This document shows positions 32,703-42,339 of a stretch of 64,000 nucleotides of DNA, piece by piece (position 1 is the stretch's first letter; each line of letters opens with the position of its first letter). The position numbers and the translations under genes are program-made. This stretch comes from Gracilaria domingensis (Eukaryota; Rhodophyta; Florideophyceae; Gracilariales; Gracilariaceae): contig VCMS01000124.1 of assembly GCA_022539475.1 (NCBI GenBank), forward strand, positions 86,605 to 150,604, given 5' to 3'. Under the pieces are notes generated by a model. That model had not been told where the DNA came from and did no database searches. It saw nothing but the letters and a program-made list of their open reading frames with translations.

Positions 32703-33772
32703 TCCCTTTTATTGTAAAACGTTCTACTTAAGTTCAGCTAAACCGTGATTCATCTCCGATACCGCTCTACTCAATCGCAGACATTGAACCAACTACTCTA
32801 ACCTATCGCAACAATGTCACACACTACGAAAGAATATGATATGCTTATCGAGGCACGTCGCCCAACGGCTTTTGCACGTCGTGATAAATGCGCCGCACGC
32901 CTGTCCGATATAATGCAGAAACTTTCCGTCGTGCATGCGGCTCTAAAACATGTTTTGAATTTAAATTTGGTCTCTCCTGTGTTTGGCGATATTATTTCCC
33001 GTGCTGCAAACTATCTGGATACGATTTATTTTGATTTTTTGGACTATGGCGTCATTGCATCTGGTACTTACACCGGTGCTAGGCGGCCATCTGTCTTACC
33101 TCCCGCCAAAGCGCCCCACGTTGACACGTTTCCCATGTGGGGCCCTTGCATTGACATGGAGGCCGAAGAATCGGACACGTGTTCGACGATTGATACGTAA
33201 TCAAACCCGTTTGGCGCGAACGCGTGCAACCGCGGAAACGTTTGATTTTCATTGGCTGATTTTTAGCCCGAAATAAAATGCTATAGTTTACTTTATTTTG
33301 AAGGGGTTCTCTACCTCATACCCATCGCAATCCTTAGTGCTGGTAGATCTTATTCAGTTAGTGCATCAAATTACGAACCTTGGAAACTGCGGAGGCCGCA
33401 GACAAAATTTGATTGGCCGTAGAGCGGCCGCAACGCCGCAAAAGTAAATATAGATCTATGACCTTTGTAGAAACACAAAAAAACTACAAAACAAACATGG
33501 TGGAACATGGACATCATTTCATTGGATCCGAGCCGCGCATTGCAACTTCTCTGCTCAACGTGACTGTCACACTTTTAGATACCAGGCTTTCGTTCTCAGT
33601 TATACTAAATGCTTACTATGTACTTTCTTTATACTAAACCCATATCTTGCATAAAACACAATTTCCATAATGTTCTCAAATGCAGCGATATTAACAACAT
33701 GCTTATCAGAGAAACAGTATTTTTCTAAGTTCATCATAGTACTTGTTCTCATAGAGCTTTCCTTATATATAA
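32701..33772 (+). repeat. Direct repeat of about 1.07 kb, copy B
   Basis: See copy A at 31606. Identity ends within a short TA-rich run at about 33772, after which the flanks differ. Confidence 0.95.
32814..33200 (+). CDS. Unrecognised 128-residue protein, copy B
   Basis: Protein sequence identical to the ORF at 31719. Upstream it has the AT palindrome in place of the unique flank of copy A, so promoter context beyond about 110 nt differs. The same AATAAA follows. Confidence 0.55.
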   Translation: MSHTTKEYDMLIEARRPTAFARRDKCAARLSDIMQKLSVVHAALKHVLNLNLVSPVFGDIISRAANYLDTIYFDFLDYGVIASGTYTGARRPSVLPPAKAPHVDTFPMWGPCIDMEAEESDTCSTIDT

Positions 33773-34641
33773 TAATTTATCGTGGTCTCAAAGCCACATG
33801 CCCCATTTCATTCGATACCTACGTTTTGGTAATCAATCATACCTTTTTTCTCAACTATTATCGGGAAATTGCCAAATGCCAATGCGTATCAACAAAAAAG
33901 TCCCAAATAAAATGTTTTAATTTTAAATGTAAACTACTAATATTTACAAACTGTATGCACCCTTGGCAACAACGTTTTACTGTCTCAGCCAATAAAACCA
34001 AATTAAAGACCCTATCAGGCCGCATGTGGCAGGCCGCATGTGGCCTTTGCAAACCCATTTTATCGGTCTGGCGGCTTTAAGGCCCCATGCAGCTCCTGGC
34101 AGCCAATTAAACGTTTTTCCCGACGTCCAGGACCCAATCGTATTCTGTCTGCGGCCTCTTCGATTGTTTTACTTCATTTTGTACCGTCTATGAGCACCAA
34201 CGTCATCCTGTTTTTTGTCATAACACAAGGTGATTGAGACATACATGTCGTCTCTCATTCCGTTTTTCAAAATTGAATTATGTTAGACGTTGCAAACGGC
34301 ATTTTTCCAAAATGATCTGGAATTTTTTGTAGTGATCCCGACTCACGTTACCCCTGGTACATCACACGTAATGACTCTAACGTCTTGTTTTATCCCCTCA
34401 TGGAGGTAGTCGTTACGTCGAACGGTCATAAAGGTTTTATAACGAATCAATGTAATATCCAACGGCAAGAAACCGTAGATATCTCTGCTCTCTACTTAAA
34501 ATCTCTTCTAACGTACTACTTACCGTGAACAAAATGTTCTAGTAACGCTTCAAGTAATGTTCTATATGATCGCAAACTGAGAACGAGACTATACTCTTTG
34601 CTTGTACTTCCACTCAACGATTTAGACAACTCGAACTCGTC
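33773..34641. other. AT-rich spacer ahead of the three-gene element
   Basis: No convincing ORF. Contains the first copy of the 16-bp palindrome at 34236 and a short repeat GGCCGCATGTGGC near 34019-34042. Probably the left flank or leader of the element starting near 34.2 kb. Confidence 0.5.
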
Positions 34642-36468
34642 ATGCCAAATTGCAAGGTCGATATGATTGCTTCATATATACTTTCATCGCCTCCAAAGGA
34701 AACAACATCTCTTAGACATACAGTTATTAATGGATTGGAAACCATCGTCAATCTCGCAAATTTTTTGGAACATGTTGCGTATGAAAAGCCATATGGAGGA
34801 TCAATTACATTCGCAATCTATGCAAAATGTACAAAGAGAGGAGAAAAAGAGGCTCATCCATCGGCAAAAACATTTTGCTTGACGGGTCCCGAGCTTCCGA
34901 TCTGCAATGAAGTAGATGACTTCGTCGACAGTGACCTTCTGGAAACTGAAAGGAATATGAACCATGCTATCCGTCCTATTCCTGTTTTGGATTCTGATTT
35001 GGATGAGGTGCAACCAAACCGGATGGAGCGAGACACCTTGAACATTCCGGATAGTTCGCTTCCAACCACAGCTTTAAATGAAGTCAATCAAAGGACAGAT
35101 TTTTCCCGTGGAGGAGTTCAGGAGACAAATTCTTACCATCAAAAAATTCGTGAGACAGATATGTCTCGTGCAGCTCATTCTGCACTTTATCCTAAATCTG
35201 GGGTGGTCACCACCGGAAGACATCCGCCTTTGATTCCAAAGTCACATCCTCTTCTTAATCTCGTGCCACGTGAGCGGGATAGCCTTAATGTTCGCCCAGC
35301 TACTATATCTTTCAGTGCACAAGCTGGGACTTTAAATATGGGTGGTGTCAAGAAGAATAAAGCAGTTCAGAATACCTTCCGACTATCCAGTCATGCCGTT
35401 GCCACTTGTCTGTCATTACTTTTAGATTCAATCTCAGTAACACTGCATTCCTGCAGCAAGAAACCGAGAACCATAGCTTCTGTGAATGCTCGTGTGGGTG
35501 AAAAAATTGTGACAACTGTATTTCAAAAGGAAAAGGACAGAAGGAGAAAGAATGGAGGAAATGTAAACGGCATAAAATATACGACGTTGATTCCTACTCA
35601 ACTGCAAAAGAAAAACGTGACCTTGGAATTTCCTTCTCTTGAGCTTGTGCGAAGCAAAACAGAACCTTACCAATTTTTGCGCCATAAACGAATTTCGACC
35701 CACGTTTCGAAGGCAAGCAAGAACTCTAAAGAGACAAATATCGCACTATTATCATTTATGTTAATGAACGAAACTGTGAATACGAGCATTCGGGAGGACA
35801 TGGAGAAATTTGCATTCGAAGGACTTCAGAAATGCAGAGGAGTTTTAGATTGCAAAACAGAATGTATGAATCGGGCTCTATTCAAAAGTGAAATATATAT
35901 AAGTGACGCTCATGATGAAGATCAAAAACTTGGTTTCGGCACAGTTGATCCTTTCGCCACTTACATATTGGGCAAAAGAATTCCATTACACTTACTGTTA
36001 GTGAATTTCGAAAACTTGGTTAATCCATTGCTACTTGAAAGTTCGGAAAATCTAGGCATTAGTCAGGACCAGATCAAGAGGTATCCTGTAGTTTGGAAAC
36101 GAAGTGCAATTAGTCGTGTACTCGTGAAAAGCGAATTCTCAAGAGATCTAGGGAGAGCAATTATGATACGAGAAACACTGGTAGAAGGTCCACTTTCAGA
36201 GAACCACAATATGGATATCAGTTATGCATGTGAACTTTGTGACTTCAAGCTTTTGGAAGATCCAGAACATGACATTCCACCGAATGCTGGGGCGGATATG
36301 TCTCGATCTGATACCTTGGGTATAACGTATCCATTTTCAGAATGGTACAGTTTGAGAAGCATTGCGCATCTGAGGAAGAAGCATTTTGAGAAAATGCCAA
36401 TTACAGTATCAGACTTGTTGAAAAGTAGAGCGTTCATATGGCACAAAAATTATACCGCCAAAACGTAA
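34642..36468 (+). CDS. Unrecognised 608-residue protein of the KDZ/PIF1 element
   Basis: Intact ORF from ATG 34642. Residues 1-90 look globular (RHTVINGLETIVNLANFLEH). Residues 90-250 are Asp/Ser/Arg-rich and probably disordered. The second half is more ordered (VATCLSLLLDSISVTLHSCS, FATYILGKRIPLHLLLVNFE). Near the C-terminus a possible zinc site CELCDFKLL is followed about 50 residues later by HLRKKHFEK. Two palindrome copies lie in the gene, one encoding ETDMSR and one degenerate. It is transcribed toward the helicase tail. The family is not known to me. Its position suggests an accessory transposition protein. Confidence 0.55.
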   Translation: MPNCKVDMIASYILSSPPKETTSLRHTVINGLETIVNLANFLEHVAYEKPYGGSITFAIYAKCTKRGEKEAHPSAKTFCLTGPELPICNEVDDFVDSDLLETERNMNHAIRPIPVLDSDLDEVQPNRMERDTLNIPDSSLPTTALNEVNQRTDFSRGGVQETNSYHQKIRETDMSRAAHSALYPKSGVVTTGRHPPLIPKSHPLLNLVPRERDSLNVRPATISFSAQAGTLNMGGVKKNKAVQNTFRLSSHAVATCLSLLLDSISVTLHSCSKKPRTIASVNARVGEKIVTTVFQKEKDRRRKNGGNVNGIKYTTLIPTQLQKKNVTLEFPSLELVRSKTEPYQFLRHKRISTHVSKASKNSKETNIALLSFMLMNETVNTSIREDMEKFAFEGLQKCRGVLDCKTECMNRALFKSEIYISDAHDEDQKLGFGTVDPFATYILGKRIPLHLLLVNFENLVNPLLLESSENLGISQDQIKRYPVVWKRSAISRVLVKSEFSRDLGRAIMIRETLVEGPLSENHNMDISYACELCDFKLLEDPEHDIPPNAGADMSRSDTLGITYPFSEWYSLRSIAHLRKKHFEKMPITVSDLLKSRAFIWHKNYTAKT

Positions 36469-36754
36469 TGATTCGAAAAGGTAAACAGAAACAAAAATTA
36501 TAATTTGGAATTCGTTGGACTTGTTTACGAGCAACCGCCACATTATAGATATATCCGAGACAAGCATGTCTCAGATTCGGGATTCACCAAATATAATTGG
36601 TATTATTGACGCACTTTCGTCAGAAAAAGTTTACGAAAAAGAGAAATTTATCCCTACAAGAAAAGTAATTCTTCTCTTATCATTCGAAATGAAACTGTGC
36701 AAACAATACAACTCAGTTCTGAAAAGGCTCCTAGCATTTACTACATGTTTGGCC

Positions 36755-38227
36755 CTAGCTTTCGCTTTCCGAAATTACCGTTCCTGGATAATGCTTCTTA
36801 AGTTTCTCAATGTACTTCATATAGTCCTCAGCAGCGTTACTATATTGAATATGTTCTTTTGTGAGACCTTTTACCCATAATCCTCGTAATGATTTGCATC
36901 TTGAGAGGGCAACATACACCATACCATTCGGTTTCCAGCGGCTAGGGATGAAGTCAACAGCTACATTCTGTAGGGTTAGACCTTGGCACTTGTGAATGTT
37001 CACGCCATATGCCGGTATTATTGGAAACTGCACTCGGGACGCCAAAATAGACGCATCCATAGCACGTATTGAGAACTTTTCCTTCCTTAGAATATGTTCA
37101 TCGTACCCATCCTCAACCCTACATTTCAGATATTGTACATATCCTGATGGTCCAAGCTGAACTTCGGATATAATCAGCTTTTCTCCAGGAAGAAATGCCC
37201 CAGACTTTCTAGTTAACAACACAGCACCACCTATTTTGACGCTGACAACATCTGGGGCCGCATTTTGAAGCCTCTCTTTTAGCATTTGGCGAGAAACTTG
37301 ACTCCTAGAACACATCGGGACATACATGTCTCGCGCAATGCAATCATACAATTTTCCAGACAACCGACCTAAAATCCAGTCGTTATATTCGGAGACCTGT
37401 GAACGATACAGAAACAGCTTTGTGTGAGACCTAGTTGGTTTCAAGATTCCCTTACTTGTCCCATTTATGCGGTTGACGTCATCATCTGCAACCTTTCCTC
37501 GACCAATACGTTGAAAAATGGAAAAAAACTGTTTGTCATTCTGTTTTCTATGATTCGTGGAAAGCATAGATACAATGCCGGTCCCAAACCCGCCAAAAGT
37601 AAGAGACAACGGACGGGAAAGATGAGCATATCGATTTTCCGATGGGAGAGATTCAATTTGCTCCACAGGCCCCAATTGGAATATATCGCCCGAAAGAACT
37701 ACTTGTCGGCCTCCAAATGGTAGAGCACAGTCCCCATCATTTCGAGTTAAATATCTTAGTATCGCATCGATTGCGTCCAAAGTCTCTGAGTTAAGCAACA
37801 AAACTTCTTCGATAATTAGAACCCGAACCTGACGAATTTCACTCATTCTCCATTTGTCCTTCTTAATTTCTTCAAGAAGCTTCTCTTTCGTCAGGGCCCA
37901 GTTAGCATGAATACCAAAGACTGAACTCACTGTTCTTCCTCCAATTGGTATTGAGGCTTGGTGAGTATGGGCACAGACGACCACTACAGGATACTCACCA
38001 ATATGTTTTGAAGCGTACTGAAGCATAGATTGAACTAGAAGCGAATTTCCGCTTCCTGCACAGCCAAGAAGAGCAATGGATTTCCCACTCATGAACGCCT
38101 CCATTGTACGCCGTTGAAAAGGATCCAGAATATGGCTCATTACCGTGTCGAGAAAGGTATGTCTTATGGGTCGAAGGAATATTACGAACACAAGTTCGTC
38201 AAACAAGTTCGTTAAGAGACGAAGCAA
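36755..38227 (-). CDS. PIF1-like helicase with altered Walker motifs
   Basis: 490-residue ORF of the PIF1/RecD2 superfamily 1B. Order of motifs: DPFQRRTMEAFMSGKSIALL, Walker A as GCAGSGNS at about residues 55-62 (Lys replaced by Asn), TVSSVFGI, Walker B as VLIIEEV (usual DE replaced by EE), PFGGRQVVLSGDIFQLGPVE (motif III), and the C-terminal AYGVNIHKCQGLTLQNVAVD and MVYVALSRCKSLRGLWVKGL (motifs V/VI). Overall fold landmarks are kept, but the two ATPase residues are changed, so ATP hydrolysis is doubtful. PIF1 proteins unwind G4 and recombination structures and are common passengers in transposons. It contains the 37317 palindrome. It is divergent from the KDZ-like ORF, sharing an upstream spacer of about 0.35 kb. 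Confidence 0.8.
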   Translation of the reverse strand: MLRLLTNLFDELVFVIFLRPIRHTFLDTVMSHILDPFQRRTMEAFMSGKSIALLGCAGSGNSLLVQSMLQYASKHIGEYPVVVVCAHTHQASIPIGGRTVSSVFGIHANWALTKEKLLEEIKKDKWRMSEIRQVRVLIIEEVLLLNSETLDAIDAILRYLTRNDGDCALPFGGRQVVLSGDIFQLGPVEQIESLPSENRYAHLSRPLSLTFGGFGTGIVSMLSTNHRKQNDKQFFSIFQRIGRGKVADDDVNRINGTSKGILKPTRSHTKLFLYRSQVSEYNDWILGRLSGKLYDCIARDMYVPMCSRSQVSRQMLKERLQNAAPDVVSVKIGGAVLLTRKSGAFLPGEKLIISEVQLGPSGYVQYLKCRVEDGYDEHILRKEKFSIRAMDASILASRVQFPIIPAYGVNIHKCQGLTLQNVAVDFIPSRWKPNGMVYVALSRCKSLRGLWVKGLTKEHIQYSNAAEDYMKYIEKLKKHYPGTVISESES

Positions 38228-38607
38228 CAGAAGTTATTTCCATCCGTTTGTAGGTTGTGGGAAAGGATGGCTCTGCACGCTTTCTACAACCTGTTTCTGA
38301 ACCGACCTCCCAAACGTGGATAGTTTACTGCAAGTGTTTTCAAATTTTGGCGCGAATGTTTCCAATCCAGATCTGTTTGCTAGCAGTGCAGCAGTGGAAG
38401 CAAGATTTCACTATTTTGCGTACCTTTACAGGACAGGTAAAGGCAGCAAACGTACTACTTCGAATCTGTTGCGACGGAGACATTGGAAGAAGAAGCAAAA
38501 CCATATCCTTCGTCTCCTCACTGCTCCCTTCTCAGGGCTACTTCCATGGATGCAGTATGGACCGATTCTGAAATTCGTCCCATGGACATTGCGGTGAATC
38601 AGATAGA

Positions 38608-41600
38608 TTGAATACGGGAAGGAAGGATATACCGAACGAGTATTATACACTTCGATATCCCCCCATTGCGAATAATGAGGGAACAGACCAACTTCGGGAC
38701 ATATCTGTCTCAAATCGTCAATCTTGTGAAGAACTTCCCTGTTTCGGATTTGACCTTCAAACAATCAGTCAAATGAACACTGCTATAAAAGAGCTTAATC
38801 GGAATGAGCAGGAACTACCGAAAGATGGAGAATTCATCGATGAAACTGTTCACTTGACAAACAATGATGAGGTGTTTACCTATCAAACTCTGTTACAATC
38901 ACGACCAGGCACAAAACATGGGAAAGGTGGGCGTCGTCACGCTTCCGGGGCTGTAGATCAGAGAGCCCAAATCCCCGCTTCTCTGAAGACGGTTGTGTGG
39001 AAATTTCTTTCTCACGCTTTAGGGGGCATCGAAAAGGCCATTGACAAGATTTCGGAAGGCTTGAGATGTAGATCTTTTGTCGTTTCTTTACCACTTGGAT
39101 GGGAAAGAAGCTTGAGGAATTATCTTGGAGAACTCTTGCGAAATGTAGATCGTGTCGCTGCCTCAAGGTTTCAACTGGTTCCGAACTGCCCAATGCTTTG
39201 CATCTGCCCAAGAACACATTTCTCACAGGTCGGAATTGATGAGTGTAACGCAAGGGAACGTCATGCTGCGTGCACATGGATATCATTCGATGGTGACATT
39301 CGTTGCACATGTATTGGAATGACTACATTTCGGATCCTTGGAACTGATGGACAACCAGAAGAGAACCAATGCAAAAATGTTAAAGGCTTGTACGGATTTC
39401 TGCAAGATATAACCAGTATTTGTGGGATCAGCTCCTCAGATGTTGGGCAACTTCTGGCCGAGATGTATAGACCTTTATTTGGATCTCACCATGAGACATA
39501 TATGTCCCATTCCAATGCTCACTTTCTCTTCAATAATAGAATATGCGTACTGTCTTTTGCCTCAAAGATTTCCGCCAAGGATGTGCTTTCCATGGTTCCT
39601 GTTCGATGCATGCGCCATGGGCAATACATATGTACATTTTGTGACACAGCCTATCATGGAGGATGTGAACACACCCGAGTAGTTCAAACAGAAGTACAAG
39701 TTCGTAATGATGAACACATCCACAATTTAAATGCCGAAAGTATGGCCGAAGAAGATGATGAGGTGTTCGGGACTCCGTTTTATACGAAGACTTTGTCCCA
39801 TCTACCCTTACCACCAATCAGTTGCTCCAAATCGATACAGGTTGACCTGAAAGCATGCAAATTGGCATCTACTGGAACAGCATTTCAAATACATTCACCT
39901 ACACACTGCCCCAAATATGGCTGTCCAAGACAGGAAACTTTGCGAAAAATATGGAAAAATGGGGTGCTCATGTGTACAAGAGGACCATGTGCCCTTCATG
40001 TAGAAGAAATGATTTGTAGTAATCCAAGATGTAGCTCAAAAATTCAACCAGAAGGACGGAGACAATTTGTTTTGCTTTTGAACATGTGCACTGCTGGGAC
40101 TCATGCACTGCTACGACAAGAACTTATTGGGGTCGTGCCAGGAAATGGAAGTTTGAACAGTCGTTTAAAACACTTTCATTCACAGGTGCTAGCCAACGTA
40201 AATGCTGGATACTTTGGCTCCGCTTCTGTTCCATGCAGATCCGTTAGAACCATCCAGGACATGTGTGTTCTGATGGTTAAGCTCATGACGATGGAACCAG
40301 ATAACAAACTATTTAGGTGCGATATCTGTGAGAAATCTTCTGAAACCATTCCGATCATATGCATCGACGGTATTCAATTGGGGCATTTGAAGAACAAACA
40401 AGTGAAGCTTAGGAATATATCACAAAAATGTGAACCGCTTCTGTGCTCAATGGCGAGGTCTAAGGGAAGCACATATCGACCACTAACCGGACTTATACGA
40501 AGGGAGACAGTGGTCAAATTGTTTCTGTCCACATTGAAAGGAAATATTGGGACTTGCACCAGAACAAATGTGAAAGATTTTGCCATGTGCATTCGTATTG
40601 TTTGTGACAATATTCTTCCTCATACATTTTGTACATAATCTATATGCGGTAACACACCAAATGATACCTCAAATGATATTGGAAACTTTTGCCATTTGTT
40701 TTCACTAAGAGCTCTAGTGAACTCCTTCTTCGAGCCAGCTTCTCTTTTATACCGTTTTCTGCTACCACTTAATGATTTTATCTCTGGCGTTTCTGCGACC
40801 CTATTGGAAAGTTTTGGAGCTTTTGGGTCGGATTCAAATTCTATTAGAAACCTTATTTCGAACGGGATCGAATTGCTCCGAAGCGAATCTATTCTACAGA
40901 ACACCGGGATACCTTGGTCAAATTTATTGGGGTCCAATATAGGACATGATCGAAGGAAAGAGTTGTTTCAAATGTTTGCCATGTTCTTCACAGGTCCAGT
41001 ATGCCAGTTTATTACAAAATCTGATCCTTTCTCAGTTTGGCACCTGGGACATATATGTCTTTTCCGGGACATTCATGCAATTCTTAACATGTTGCAAAAG
41101 CCCGAAACACTTGTTACTGCTTTCGAAGAGACGAGTATTCTCTCCACTTTACGTTTGATTCAAGCAGGAATACAGACAATTAGCGAAATTGAGCGTCATG
41201 GATCTGTCGAAGGAGGAACGGAAATGCGATTTGCAACTGGTCGAATATTGCTAAGTTGCCACAAATGCGTACAAACATTCTATAGGTATTACAAAGATCC
41301 TCCTCGAAAAAGCTCGGCGTTTACATACGCAGAAGAATGGGGTTCTAAAAGCAAGAAAGAGCTCTTACAAAAGATGTGCAGAAAGTATGCAGGTGGCATT
41401 GAGAGAAGTATATCAAGCTTGGATGAAGCAATGTGTACCGGATCATATTTTCCAGGAAGAGAACAAGTTCGACCTTTGCCATACAATAATGATGAAATTG
41501 GAGAGTCCCAAATGGGGAACTTGGGTTTATGTTCAAAGCAATATTTTCAAAAGCAAAACAGTTTTACACCTGGTGCTATGACAATTTCCTGTGCGTGTGC

Positions 41601-42100
41601 CAGCCCTATTACACTTGGAACAAAAGTTTTTTATCGTACTGAGTGCCCGAAAGTTGTACTGGACATGATTGTTTCTCGGTTTGCAAAGATTCCGCGGTTT
41701 ATTGTGTACGACTTTTCTTGTGGACTATTTAATTCCTGTGTCAACACTTTATGGTGGGCATTAGAGGATACAACTATTGTAAGTGACAAATTTCACATTG
41801 AAAACCATAAGAATTGCTCTCTTTCGTATAATCCAAAGGCGTATCTTGAATTGGATACAAAGAATACTGTTTCCCATGAACAGAGAAATAGTGGCATCAG
41901 AGTCATTGAAAGATGATTGAGAAACAGAGGCCATGAGTATTATATTGCTTTGCTCCCCTATCAAGCATTGATTCAAAATATTAAGGCTAAAGCAAAGCTG
42001 ACTGAGAAGTTTCGAAGCAGAGACTACTTTGTTTCAGAGCATGATTTAGAATGGTGTTATTTTCATTGTTTGAATATGGAATAACTCTTTCGAACTATAT
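38608..42100 (+). pseudogene. KDZ (Kyakuja-Dileera-Zisupton)-like transposase with two in-frame stops
   Basis: One reading frame runs from about 38572 (first possible start TTG 38608) past 42060. It is broken only by TAA at 40636-40638 and TGA at 41914-41916, with no frame change. The N-terminal half is Cys/His-rich (CPMLCICPRTH, CTFCDTAYHGGCEH, CPKYGCPRQ, CRGPCALHVEEMICSNPRC-like clusters), as in CxC-domain KDZ proteins. Then come the putative catalytic strand IICIDGIQLGHLKNK, the second acidic motif RFIVYDFSCGLFNSC, and TIVSDKFHIENHKNCSLSY, with a tail SHEQRNSGIRVIER (stop) LRNRGHEYYIALLPYQALIQ. These match my memory of KDZ transposases. Each half reads as protein, so the stops look recent. 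Three palindromes lie within it. Confidence 0.65.
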
Positions 42101-42339
42101 GTTACATTTAAAAGAGAAATTATCGAGACATATATGTCTCGGTTGTTGACTACTTTATATTATTATCGTTTTTTAGGGTTTTCGAAAATTTTGTGCGACA
42201 CTGCGAATCATCTTTTTTGCTAAGAATGCACCAAAACCTAACCGAGAACCTCCACCAGAATATAAACAATTCACGCTTTCGTGATAGCTCGACACTTTCT
42301 TAGTGTTTTCGGATGCTTCGTAACTAACGTCCTCGACAA

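Larger units (their letters stand above)
34236..42140. mobile_element. Putative KDZ-type transposon with PIF1-like helicase
   Basis: Three genes share this block: an unrecognised 608-residue protein (+), a PIF1-like helicase (-) and a KDZ-like transposase (+, divergent from the helicase). A 16-bp palindrome recurs from 34236 to 42140 across all of it and not elsewhere in the window by eye, which gives the best estimate of extent. I could not find terminal inverted repeats or target duplications, so the ends are approximate. The helicase has altered catalytic residues and the transposase frame has two stops, so this copy looks inactive. Confidence 0.55.
34236..42140. repeat. Dispersed 16-bp palindrome GRGACATAYATGTCYC
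   Basis: Copies: 34236 (GAGACATACATGTCGT), 35152 (GAGACAGATATGTCTC), 36557 (GAGACAAGCATGTCTC), 37317 (GGGACATACATGTCTC), 38696 (GGGACATATCTGTCTC), 39493 (GAGACATATATGTCCC), 41046 (GGGACATATATGTCTT) and 42125 (GAGACATATATGTCTC, perfect). A degenerate copy with an intact right half is at 36289. Spacing is 0.76-1.55 kb. Copies fall in plus-strand genes, in the minus-strand helicase and in spacers, and in different codon phases, so the constraint is on DNA (or RNA) rather than protein. A dimeric protein binding site is the simplest reading. Confidence 0.85.

Noticed and set aside
40696-41916. Separate gene downstream of the KDZ-like ORF
   Set aside because: It is in the same frame as the upstream ORF, separated only by TAA and 19 codons, starts with TTG, and supplies the missing half of the same domain.
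34200-42200. Terminal inverted repeats of the palindrome-marked element
   Set aside because: The outermost palindromes are near the ends, but the surrounding bases at 34.2 and 42.1 kb do not match as inverted repeats.
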